Shown piece after piece: positions 36,036 to 47,049 of a stretch of DNA of 64,000 nt. Every line of letters starts with the position of its first letter. The stretch's first letter is position 1. The stretch spans positions 5,919,748 to 5,983,747 of the forward strand of contig NC_018397.1 of NCBI RefSeq assembly GCF_000208865.1. The letters are read 5' to 3'. The stretch is from Neospora caninum Liverpool. Lineage: Eukaryota > Apicomplexa > Conoidasida > Eucoccidiorida > Sarcocystidae. A program made the translations under genes and the position numbers. The notes below the pieces were generated by a model. That model had not been told where the DNA came from, did not search any database, and worked only from the letters and a program-made list of their open reading frames with translations.

Positions 36036-37260
36036 AGACTCTCGCGGGAAAATCTCAGAAATGCGTCGAACGGCGCGCTTCCTCCCCAGTCCTCATCATG
36101 GCGTGGATTCGGACTGGGGGAGGAAGCGTTCGCCCTCCTGCAGAGAGGCGACTCAACCGTCGCGGGAGTGGGTGTCGGAGCTGAGAGCGGTTTTGAGTAA
36201 CGGACACGTGCATGCAAGCTGTTCGAATGTCACAAGTCTATCCCTTTGCTAGTCGCCTCCCTGGTGTGCGTCTCTGTACGGATTGTTTTTCGCAACGCCA
36301 AAAAAACTGCAGCTTCTTGCTGTCGTCTGCGCGGCAACGACGGCAAGAAGAAACCTCTTTGCACGCTGACGCTTACTCCCCCCGACAGGCGCCTATGCCT
36401 TTCTGCGAACGGAGGTTTCCTCCGAAAAAACATAAAGACCTTTGGTGCACGTGCAGAGCGCAAGCCGCTTGTAAGAAGGTTAATCCAATTAAGTATGATC
36501 GACATTTAGCATGCGCGTCATTAACATATGAGGGTAAAAGGCAACTTTAAGTGCGGTATCTATACCTGCAGGGTCGTTGCGTCCTCAGACGCGCCCGAAA
36601 CCAGGACTTGAACGCGGAAGAGCGAGACAGCGAGCAAGAGAGAGACATAGATAGACAGCGAGCAAGAGAGAGACATAGATAGACAGCGAGCAAGAGAGAG
36701 ACATAGATAGACAGCGAGCAAGAAAGAGACATAGATAGACAGCGAGCAAGAGAGAGACATAGATAGACAGCGAGAGAGAGGCGAAGAGGCAGAAAATGGG
36801 TAACCAGCTAAGCAAAAAAAACAGTGAAGTATATCACGATGGCTAACCCGAGACATGTGTTCGAAGAGCGCGTCTTCCGCCGGCGATGGTACGGAGAAAG
36901 TCTCTGCGAGGCCGATGTGAAACGATCGCTGTCGTTTCCTTTTGCTGAAGAAGCACAAGGCGAATCGCGTCTATTTTCAAGAAGCGAATTCGAAGAGAAA
37001 GGACGGAGCGAGGGAGACGCACGAAAGCAAGAGAAGAAATAGAAAAGACAGGCTAGAGCGAGGACACGGCGGCAGAGAAGAAAAGAGAAAGAGAAGAGAG
37101 GCTGCCTCGCGGAGGGACGAAAAGGAGAGGGAACGCCCTCGAGCGGGGAATCTCTGCACAGTCTTTTCGAAAAGGCAGTTTAAAGCAGCGACTAGCGCTT
37201 CTTTGCGACACTCTGTGATGGTGGGAAAACGTCACTCTCTTCTGTGTCCCCTCTTTCTTC
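36036..37260. other. Convergent 3' region between uS15 and the VHS-GAT gene
   Basis: It contains the 3' flanks of two convergent genes and a 28 bp minisatellite. A short plus-strand frame (36840-37042) has no recognised domain and is probably non-coding. Confidence 0.5.
36626..36774. repeat. 28 bp minisatellite, five copies plus a partial
   Basis: Units start at 36626, 36654, 36682, 36710 and 36738, with a partial to 36774. The unit begins GACAGCGAGCAAGAGAGAGA and ends CATAGATA. Only one base differs between copies (AAAGA for GAGA in one unit). Confidence 0.93.
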
Positions 37261-40200
37261 TCAGAAATCGAAAACAGTGAAACTCTGCGTCATTTCATCA
37301 AGTTGCAGTTCCAGCTCTTCGAGTAGCGCGTGCTCTCCGTGCTCGAGGGATCCTTCGCTCTCTTTCTCGCTGTTCTCCGCTTGGCGGCTGTCCGCTGCCT
37401 CCTGATCTGTCTCCTTTTCCCCGTTCTTGGCCGTGTCGCTGGGGAAAAACGGAGAAGGCTCTGAACTTTGAGATACACCGTTCACCTCCGGGAACTTCTG
37501 TTCTTGTTTCTCTTCCCTCTCGATTTGTCTTGCTTCCTTCTCGTCTTGATTCTCTTCCTTCTCTCTTTGTTTCTCTGCCTGGTTTTCTTCCTTCTCGTTG
37601 TGTATCCGTTCAAGTTTTTCTTTCGCCTCTTCTCGCACCTCCGGTTCTTCCGGGAAACTCAGCTGAGCAGGCGCCTCGGAGGGAGAGGGAACGAGGGCGT
37701 TTTCTCCCGAAGAAGAGCCGAACAGTTCCTTTTCCCTTCCACACGACGCCCACGGATCCCACTGCCACTGGTCGTCCGCGCGTCCTTCTTCGCTTCCAGG
37801 GAAAGCGCAAACTTCCCTTCCCTCAACTCCCTCGTGAGACTCCGGAACAAAGGGAGAAGGGGAAGCGGAAGAAGAAGAAAAAGAAGAAGCGGAAGAAGAA
37901 GAGGAAGAAGAGGAAGAAGAAGAGGAAGAAGAAGAGGAAGAAGAAGAGGAGGAAGAAGAGGAGGAAGGAGGGGGAGGGAAGGAGAGAGACAGAGTCCCTT
38001 TGGAGCCGGCAGGCGCTTCTGTCGGAAGGGGCGGGAAGGCCCAAGGAGCAGAAGAAGAGGGAGGAGACGGAAGAAAAGCGACGGAAGGCGCCGGATTTTC
38101 TCTTTCTTTTCTCAACACAGTGCCTTCTACTTCGCCGGGCGTGGCTGCACATGAGATCTCTGCAAAAGGATCGAAGGATGAAGGCGCAGAAGCGAAGGGC
38201 ACAGAAGAAGAGAAAGGTACAGAAGAAGAGAAAGGTATAGAAGAAGAGGAAGGTATAGAAGAAGAGAAAGGCACAGAAGAAGGGAAGGGAGTAGACGAGA
38301 AAGAAGTTGAGGAGGACGAAGACGACGGACACGGGAAGGCGCCAGGAGAGAGTGAAGGTGGCGAGGAGAGGGACGAGGAGGGATTTCCAAACGCGTTCGG
38401 AGACTGAGGAGGGAATGCACGCCAGCTTGCATCAGCGTGCGCCTCTTCACCGTTTCCTTCTTTCAGCCCTTGAGGGAACGCGGGAATCGCATTTTCAGCA
38501 TGGTTTTCTGCCCGACTGGAGTCGTCCTGTTGCCCCGGGTATGTCCACGCTTCAAAGCCTGTTCGACGCTCGTCGCTGTCTTTCGAAAACGGATCCTTTT
38601 CCCGCTTTTCCTCCCTCTTCTGCTCTTCGCTCTCCTCCTTCGAGTCGCGCGCCCCCGTCTCTGACGCATGCAAAGGCCTCGCCGCACATGGGCCCTTGAG
38701 GCCTGAAGAAACGCGTGGCCTTACGGCTGAGGTCAGTGGACCCACCGCAGGCGTCCGAGCATCTCCGCAATCCGTCGGAGACGCCCCGAGAGGCTGAGGG
38801 AGAGCAGCGTGCGAGGCGAGGGCGAGGGACGGGCCAGGCGGAGCAGGCTCAGGCAGGAGATCGTTGAACGCGTCGAAGCGTCGGGGGTCTCGACAGCTCG
38901 CCGCTGCATCTGCGCGGCGCACAGGCTGTGCCGCTTCCGGGTGACACGACGCACTGTGCGACGGCGCCTGCGCCGGCGCAGCAACAGCGAGCGCGTTGAT
39001 CGCAAAGAGGCTGTCGAAGGAAGCAACCTCCGAGGAGCCACCAGGAGCTGAGCCTAGAGCTGCCTGGTTCGGTTTTCCCACTTCTGGAACACACGCAGTC
39101 CGGAAAATCGCATCCAACGCGTCGAGGCCTCCCCCCGACGAAAACGGAGACTGCGAAGAAGACTGAGATGAAGACTGAGATGATGACTGCGACGAAGACT
39201 GCGAAGAGTGGAGAGATGTGGAGTCGAGATCGAGGAGCTCCAGACTGCGGGGGTCGTTGGATTTTGAACTCGAGAAACTCCTCGTCGCCACTGCGCCCGC
39301 TGCGACTGGGACCGGAGGCGGAGGCAACGCAAACGCCGAAGAAGGTTTTAGTTGCAGTCGTCGCTGACTCCCGTTGTCCGCGGTCGTGACGGCGAGGGGC
39401 GTCACCTCCCTGCGTCGTGAAGTCTCCGATGCAGGCGAGGGTTTACGAGCTTCTTTCTCTCGCGTCAAGTTCCGCCTTGTGTCTCCGTCGCTCCTTTTGT
39501 CTCCGCCGTTGTTGTCTCCTTCGCCCTGGAGGCTGGGTTTTTTGAGGCGAGCGTCGACTGCGTCTGCGAGGTCGAGGAGAGCACAGACGCGTGGGAGGTT
39601 GTCGGAGAGAGACGCGTCTTCCGCCGACAAGTCCTCAATCAGTCGCTGGAGTTTTGGCCGCGCCGAAGCGAGGAAGGCGAGAGACCGCTCGACTTGCGAA
39701 GTCCGCGAAGTCGACGCCGTCTCCAGAAACAGCAATGCTGCTCGAATCGACCGCTCCTACGAAAGAGAAGACAACGGGGAAACACACAAAGTCGCGGGAG
39801 ATGGAGAAAACACGAGCGCATAGACAGAAAGAGCGGATACAGAGCGGAAAAGAAGCGTGGCGCAAACACGAAAGAGAAACGCCTCTCACCTCTTCTGCCG
39901 ACAGCAACGATGGTTGAGGCGGAGCTGTGACGCCCCGCCTTGAAACATAAGAGGAGGAAGAGGAAGAAGAGGAAGAAGAGGAAGACGAGAAAGACGAAGA
40001 AGAAGAGGAAGAGGAAGGAAAGGAAGGCGGGCGAGGAGGTGGCCGCGGTGCTCGAAGGCGAGGGTCGAAGGCAGGGGACTCCTGCGGCAGAGACGCATGT
40101 GGCGCGCAGAAAATCGGAGTTGGTGCTGACAGGAAGCCGAAAAGGCTCCACTTTTAGGAAGAAAGATAAACAGGAAAAAGAAAGATAAAGGGGCGAAAGA

Positions 40201-42949
40201 GGAGAAAAGGAGAGCATCGAGATGGACGCAGGGAATCGATCTCCATTTCTTTTCTTCGCAGACGCACACACGCAAGAAGAGTCGCACGGGCAGCGCGCAT
40301 CAGCTGTGTGAGACAGAAACAAAGAGGGAACAGAAGGCGTGACACGAGAGAAAAGCGCGAGAAAGAAAACAGAAAAGAGAGGGGCGAAGGGAGAGACGGA
40401 GACTCCGCACGAAGAACGGAAAAGACACTCCACGTTCTTTCTGGTCGCCGTTCCTATCTCCAGCTCTTCCTTTGTGTCCGAAAACCGAAACCTTTCCCTG
40501 GCTAACCTCTGCGTTCTTGACCATGAATTTCATGTTAACGTCCACCGTCGGAAACTCGACGCCTGCAACGGAAAGTTCAAAAAAACAGTGAGGGGAATAC
40601 GCGAGAAAAGCGAGAAAAAGCGTACAGGCGCGAGGACGGACGCGCCTCCTGAGAAAGAACAGAGACAGCCCTGTTTGATGGTTTTTCAGCGACAAGACAC
40701 GCAGAGCAAAGAGACAAACCACCCAGCAAAACCGTCTCTCTTCCGTCTCGGTTCGAGCTCTTCTTCTTTTCCCTCTTCCTCGGTTCTGCGCGAGAAATAT
40801 CAGACGCGTCCCTTCTTTGCTCTCCCGGAGAGTCTCTCCGTCTGGAAAAAAGCGGAATAGGCCAGGCGACAGCCCGTCCCTCCTCGCCCCTTTCTCACTG
40901 CGCGTGAACGTTTTCCTGGGAACGCGCTGCTCAGTTCGTTGTTCGCCCTTCTCTCCACCTTTTCCCCCGGCGCCCAAGAAACGGATCGTCCACGAAGACC
41001 GTTTCCCGACAAATTCTCTGTCTTTCTTGCTGTCTTTCTCTCACCTTTCGCCCGCAGTTTGCGGTACGCCTCGAAGATAGCTGGAAGTCGCTCTTGTTGC
41101 AGCACGAAGGAATCTGATAGAGAACGCGCGACACACCAGTTCGGCTTCTCTCGCAATTGCCCCACGTGCTGCGCATCTTCGTTGGTCCCCCCCCCTCTTC
41201 CTTATCTCTCTTCTCCTTTTTCTTCTGCCGCTTTCTTCTCTCCATCGTCGCTTTCTCGAGGCTCGCCTGTCCACGTTCTTGCGCCTTTCCCCTTTTCTTT
41301 CCTCTTTCTTTCCACGTTTCTGCCTTGTCGCTCCTTACCGTGCCACAGCTGGAGGAGATACAGCACTTTTCTCTTTAGCCGCTGCGGCGGAGAAAAGAAC
41401 ATGGAAACGCGATAAGAGAAACGAAACGCATGGCGCCGCGAAAGAGACTAACTCGGAGATACACAAAGAGCGTGAAAAACGAAAAGGGAGAAACAGATGG
41501 AAAGACGAAAAGTGTGAAAAGCGCAGGAAGAAAAAGAACTTTAAAAAGGGGGAAATCAGAGTGCCCTGGGACAGTCACGAAAAAAAGCCGGCATAAAGGG
41601 GATTTGGGTGTATCTCGTAAAACTGGAGTCCTATTGATTCAGGATCCAAATCGCGTGTCGACAAAATGACAAGTGCCTGTCGACGCAAATCATATTTATC
41701 CAATTTATCTGATTTAAGTGATGACGGAAAGCTGCTCAGGGCGTGCCTGTGGGGCCGTTCGGCTTTTACAAGTCTTAAGCACCGGGAAAGGAAGACTCCC
41801 GCTGCACAACGTCTCCCCTGAAAAGTGACAAGGCACCCTCACTCCGTCCCCCTTACCTTTACCTATATAGGCATCTATTTACATGTATATATGTATACAT
41901 GTACATACGTATATACTTACGTGTAGTTGAGGATCTGTGGCGACACCTGGATTGCAGCTCTGCGACCTGAACGCAAAGAGAGAAAAAGAAGAGAAGCCGG
42001 AAAGGCATGAAGTGAAAAAGAAAAGTTGACAAGGAAAGATGGAAGAAACAGAAACAGCCGCGTTTGCTTACCACCCGATCAGTCAGCCTCTCCTCTCGAT
42101 GTTTCCCTCTTCTTCCTGTTCCCTCTTGCTTTCTCCCTCCCTCTATCTCCGACTTTTAATCTCCAACTTTTCATATCCCTTTCTTCCCTTTTCTTTTCCC
42201 CCCTCCTTGCGTTCTCTTTCTTGTCTCTTACCCGTTGAGAAATTTGTTGATCTTGCTCTTCACGTCTCGTGAGAGAGACTTCTTGAGTGTCGTCTGAACA
42301 AAGAGTCAAACGGAGAGAGTGCAGGGACGAGACGTCGAAACCAGCCTCTGCCCGAAAGAGGCCTTCTCGATGTGACGCTTCACAGTCTCTTTTTCTTCCC
42401 ACTTCTCTCTGTGCCTGTCTTCCTTTCTTGCTCTTATTCACCCCCTCGTTCTCTCACCTTTCATCCTCTCCCTCTTTCTCCCTCGTTGTTCCTCTGTCTC
42501 GCCCTCTCCCCTTATCTCTCCCTTTCTCTCTTTCCGTCTCCCTTCCTTTCTCTCCCCCTGAGTCTCCCTTTCCTCTCTCTTTCTCTCTTTCGCTCTTTCT
42601 CCGCCTTCCTCTTTCTTTTTGCGTGTCTCACCATTTTGAGGATCTTTGTCATGGTTTTCATGTACCTCTCGTCGAGGCACCGCGCGAAGTCGACTCCGAG
42701 GTTGCTGACAGCCATGGCGACGAGTTCGATGCCGGCGAGCATGAGCATCCCGTCGGTGGAGAGGCGTAGCTTCTCCTCGACGACTGCGACGAGAACGAGC
42801 GCCTTGTCGTGACTCGTGCTGCACTCGTCGATCGCATGCATCGCCGAAGCGAGCGCGGCCTCGGAGCGTCCCGCAGCCCCATCCGCCAAGGCGGCCAAGA
42901 CGCGCTCCACAAAGGCGGGGTAGCGCCCCGCCAAGGCCACGCCGTCCAT
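37261..42949 (-). CDS. VHS-GAT domain protein, clathrin-adaptor-like
   Basis: The exons are 42949-42632, 42293-42232, about 41965-41930, 41113-41045, 40562-40507, 40081-39890 and 39756-37261, about 1,075 residues. The start is the first ATG. Exon 1 gives the helices of a VHS domain (VERVLAALADGAAGRSEAAL, later CLDERYMKTMTKILK). The domain closes with QQERLPAIFEAYRKLRAKG joined to VEFP, the usual end of VHS domains. After a Pro/Ser linker, exon 7 begins with a GAT-like helical bundle (SLAFLASARPKLQRLIEDLS...LDLADAVDARLKK). The long tail has a clathrin-box-like LLDLD (about 39224-39243) and DPF and DPW motifs of the kind bound by adaptor ears (about 38154-38177 and 37739-37764), plus poly-Ser and SSQ repeats. 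It ends in an acidic coiled segment. It likely sorts cargo at Golgi/endosome membranes, as TOM1 or GGA proteins do. The small third exon's phase was not closed. Confidence 0.75.
37855..37975 (-). repeat. Coding poly-Ser tract
   Basis: GAA/GAG-rich on the plus strand, encoding an uninterrupted run of about 30 or more Ser (some Ala/Phe) in the tail of the VHS-GAT protein. Confidence 0.9.
38200..38290 (-). repeat. Coding 24-30 bp repeats in the VHS-GAT tail
   Basis: Tandem AGAAGAAGAGAAAGGTA-like units encode blocks of the type SSSVPFSSSIPS. Low-complexity, probably disordered. Confidence 0.8.
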
Positions 42950-44437
42950 CAAGACGAAAAACGATGAGAATAAAAAGACGGGGGAACCCACAGACTCAGA
43001 CTGGGCGGAGTCGAAGGACGCCGAGGAGAGAGAGACGAGAGAGGACCGCGAGAAATTAATCTCTAGGAAAGACGGCAGGTAACGGGGGGAAGAGACGACA
43101 CACGATGGGCTTGAAGGAGGCTAGGGCGAGCTACACAGAGAGGAGACACGCAGCAGGCCGGGAAGACAAGAACGCGATCTCGAGAAGATGGGCAGGATCC
43201 CGAGGAGCGACTTTCGGAGAGACACCTGGGAAAGCACCGGGGAAGAGCCGCGACAAGGGGGGATCCTTCTACGGAGCGTGAGACAAAGGCGACGGAACAG
43301 AGGCTGCTTTTGAGAAAAAACGATTCCGTGGAGGCAAAAGACGAGAAAAGAGCCGCCTTTTGTCGGCAAAGGAGGCCAGTCGGTGGCGGTGACCCCGGCG
43401 CCCCCGTTTTTCGCGGCGCCAGCGGATGTTTTGGCGTGTATATATACTCAGAGGGCGGAGAGAGGAAAGTGCTCGACGAAAGAAGGAAAAACTCTCCAAG
43501 GTCCTGGAAAGAGCCTAGCAACGCTACGCGAGAGAGGCCGACGAAAAGGACTCGCGCGGTGAACCGAGGCGCGCCGCGAAAAAGATCCGACAAATCGCGA
43601 GACCGCTGCGCGAGGCTGCGATACGAAAAAGGTGTCCCCAGGTGGGACCAAGGAGAAGGCCAGCGAGCGCTCGAAAGAGAAAATGGTGGACGAGGCTTTC
43701 TTCTACCTCGACAAAAACGATGAATGATGCACGCTGTGAAGTAGAGACCGCCGACAGCGGAGAGCGACTCCGAGCAAGTGCCTCGTTGTCGACGGTGGAA
43801 TCCCAAAGAGGGAGGAACGCAAGCGCTCCTCGCATCCAACCGCCTATCTAGTCAGATGAGCTATTTAATTGCCTTTCTGCTTCGAACAGCATGTTTTTTC
43901 CAGAGAGAATCTGCAGGCGGGACCCGGTCGATACACCGCCCGAAACTGCGGAACTTTTCCACGCGAAGCGGCGGCTTTGCGTCAGCGTGTCTGGGAGCGC
44001 TTGGAAAGTAAAATCGCAGTCACTGCCGAGTGTCTCTCATGGGCGCTTTCTCGCTCTCTCTGTTTGTCACACACAAAAATAGTGTCGATCTCTGAAAGGC
44101 CACGATTCTTGCGCGCGCCAGCTTCCGACGCTTTCGACTGACAGACTGTGGAGACTCAAACATCAGTTTAGGTACGCTCACTGTTCCGCGTCTTTCCGCG
44201 TAAACAAGAGACAGTGGGGGCCGTTCTACGAGGAGTGGCAAACCCCATAGGCAGCCATCACATAGAGATGCGACAAACGAATCGCGCCTACAGAAAAAAG
44301 GCAACTCCTTGCTCATGTGGGCACCTGCTGCGCTGTGCACGCCCGACGCAAAACCGCCGACTCGTGGTCTGGAACGCCTCCGTTTTTCGTGAATTGGCAG
44401 CTGTCGAGTCTTCGAAGATTCCCAGAACCTCACAACG

Positions 44438-44509
44438 CAACTAAACGAAACCAGGGGTGTCTATCTGGAACAACTAAACGAAACCAGGGGTGTCTATCTG
44501 GAACAACTA
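44438..44509. repeat. 33 bp direct repeat, two copies plus six bases
   Basis: 44438-44470 and 44471-44503 are identical, and CAACTA restarts a third unit. The unit begins CAACTAAACGAAACCAGGGG. Confidence 0.92.
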
Positions 44510-46303
44510 CGCAAGGGTTTCCAGAAAGATCTAGTCCTGTGGCAGAACACGGTCGAATGGAGAGTTTGCGATCTAATAGAGAGTCCGAAGTCCTGTTTTT
44601 AGATTTGTAAGGGTGACGGGGTCTTACTGATTCTCTGGTGAAGTATGCGTGAGTCCGAATCGGACCTCCTGGCGGTGCCGCAGAACCGCGGTCCTAGGCT
44701 GGCGTTTACAGTGGCAAAAACATCGAGACTGTGGCGGGCGAGGGGATTTTGACGCGTACAGTCGCTCAGGGGTTGAGCCTATTGAGAAAGGCAGAATGGT
44801 GCTCCGCTCAAGAGAATGGATCTTGTCATGAGTTCTGAAAAAACAAAAGACCGAGCATCTGCGTAAGGAAGGCTGACCGGTTTATCCTGAACGTTGCTGC
44901 GCTGCCACAGTGATGACGTCAGCGACGTGCGCCGGGGGACCGTGTGCCGTCTGCCTGCGTACCCGCTGTTTCCAAGCAGCATAACATACAGCGACGGATG
45001 AAAAAAAGTCGCGTGGCGACGCACGAGGTCCCCGTCGAAAGTCACTGCGAAACCCGAATTCTTTTAGACACGACCAGCCCGGACCTAACACGGTCACGCT
45101 TTACTGGCTTACCAGACTAGCGCGGGATCGTAGAGGAACAGGAAAGGTCGGGACCAGAATTGCAAGCCGTATATGAGCTGAACAGGCTGTCACACGGCAG
45201 GATCATGAGCACAACAGGAAGCAAACGAAAAAGCTCCCCCCTGCCACCGAACCTTGACGCGCAGCGTCAGCCTCAATTCAGGTGGGGGGAAAAGTACGCG
45301 CAGTTTTTGCTGCCTTTGTGCCTCGTTTGTGGCGACGCAGATGTAGTCTGAGGAAAATGACAAGAAGGGTGAGTGCAAGAGATCGGAAGGTTTGTGGTAA
45401 TGTAACCGGTTGCACAGTTAGGGTAAGCCGTCTTGTGCAACAGGAAAAGACTTTCATCCAGGGTTAGACGACGAAACAACGTCGCCGACATCTACTGGGC
45501 GCGTGAAGAAGCCGGAACCGATACGGATCCCCCGGAAAAAACGGGGGGTAGGAGGGCGTTTCCTTGAAAACATGAACAGTCATCCGCGACGCGAACACGC
45601 CGTACACGGCGAAAGTGGTATCGCACTGCCGAGGACATGATCTCAACTCCAACTCATGCCTATCTATCCTCTGTTTTCCCGTACATCACAGCCTGTCTGT
45701 TTTTGTGGTCGTGGAACGAACTGGAAACACCTAGAAGGGTCGCGTTTTGTGGTCTGTGTTCTGCGCCGTCCACAATGGGGCACACTCGCAGATCCATGCC
45801 ACACGGGGCATGGTGAGACTCTCTCGTCGCAGAAAACGTGTGTGATCACGATCGTTCTGTACTCAACAACTCGAATCGAATGCTGGGTATGATCGCCAAG
45901 CAAGGCGTTCTGTTCGCTAGGGGGCATTGTGAGCTGTCGCCTCCGCTCTGCGGTTGAGGCAAACTCCGCTGGGAGCCGTGCTTTTCGGATGCTGCAGCTC
46001 TATCAACCCCTCGAGAAGACGAATTGGCGTCTCCAGATCGTTTTTCTCATGAGAAAAAGCAGAAGGAGACGCAAGGAATTTGCCCTAGTGTGGCCGACCC
46101 AGCACTCACCAGAGAACGGCGAGCTGCCCGTCGGCCGTTCTGCCGTTGGCAGGTGTATATACAACCGAAATTCTGAAAAGTGCTTGGGATTTCTTGGAAA
46201 TCCAAGTCAACATATCCTTGCGAGATGTGCGAAAAAGGGCAAGCTGAGCACTGCACGCTGTGGAGACGAGAAAATCTGTTTCGGGTCTCGCAACAACCAT
46301 CCG

Positions 46304-46311
46304 AGAGACGC
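46304..46311 (+). promoter_or_regulatory. AGAGACGC motif upstream of UFSP2
   Basis: This octamer matches the (A/T)GAGACG-type element described upstream of Toxoplasma genes. It is about 740 bases before the UFSP2 start codon. One short motif in 4 kb can be chance. Confidence 0.2.
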
Positions 46312-47049
46312 TAGAGCTGCTGTACCAGGTGTGCGCGACTACTTTTCGCGGGCTGTCTTTGCCTCTCTACATTTCCTCAGAGCAGCTCGACCGCTGGACG
46401 CTCTGTCTCTGTGCGAACCTGCTTTTTATGTGTTGCCCCCTCTTTGTAGCTTCGCGGCGGCAGTCCGTTTTCCTCCTTTTCTCTGCCTTTCTACCCTTTT
46501 CCGGCCTGCCGCCGGCATTCCCCGGGAGATCGGTGGAGCGCGAGACGCCACGAACCGCACGAGTTCAAGACAGGCATTCTGTGGCAAGGACCCCAACGCT
46601 TTTCTTTCTTAGGCTCGTCCTTTTTCTCGTCGCTGCTGCTTCACGAGCTCGCTTGTCTCGTTTTCTTTCCCACTCCTCTCCTTTCCCTTTCGTCCTTTTT
46701 TCTCCTGCCTTGTCGGGTTTGCCGCACTCTCTCCCCCTCGCCTCTCTGCGGCCTCGCCCGTCACAATCCGCAGTCTCTATCTCTCCCCCCGCTCTCCCCC
46801 TCGCGTTTCAGTCTCCTATTTCGTCCTTCTCCCTCCTCTGCTTCCGTCTCAAAAACACTTCTTTTCAGCTTCCTGGCCAATCTCTCTGCTTTCCCAGAGT
46901 CTCTTTTGCCGTCTCCCCTCGGCCTCTCTTGGTTCCTGCTGCCCCGTCCCCCTCCCCCCCCCCCGCCAGTCCAGCTGTCTCGCGGCTGTCTCCTGTCTTG
47001 CAGATCCTCTCCCGTTGTTTTATTTTTTCCTTCCCCCTCTCCCTGAACC

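Larger units (their letters stand above)
42950..47049. other. Divergent intergenic region, 4.1 kb
   Basis: It lies between the divergent VHS-GAT and UFSP2 genes and should hold both promoters and long 5' UTRs. No open frame has a recognised domain; the long frame before UFSP2 (46260-47444) and the minus frame 43063-43839 look like chance. It holds a 33 bp duplicate and an AGAGACGC motif, listed separately. Confidence 0.5.

Noticed and set aside
37468..38332. Plus- and minus-strand Arg/Lys- or Phe/Leu-rich frames
   Set aside because: Shadows of the poly-Ser tail of the VHS-GAT gene.
43063..43839. Minus-strand 258-codon frame
   Set aside because: Its start codon, composition (Ser/Arg/Phe) and lack of any domain suggest chance in a GC-rich 5' region.
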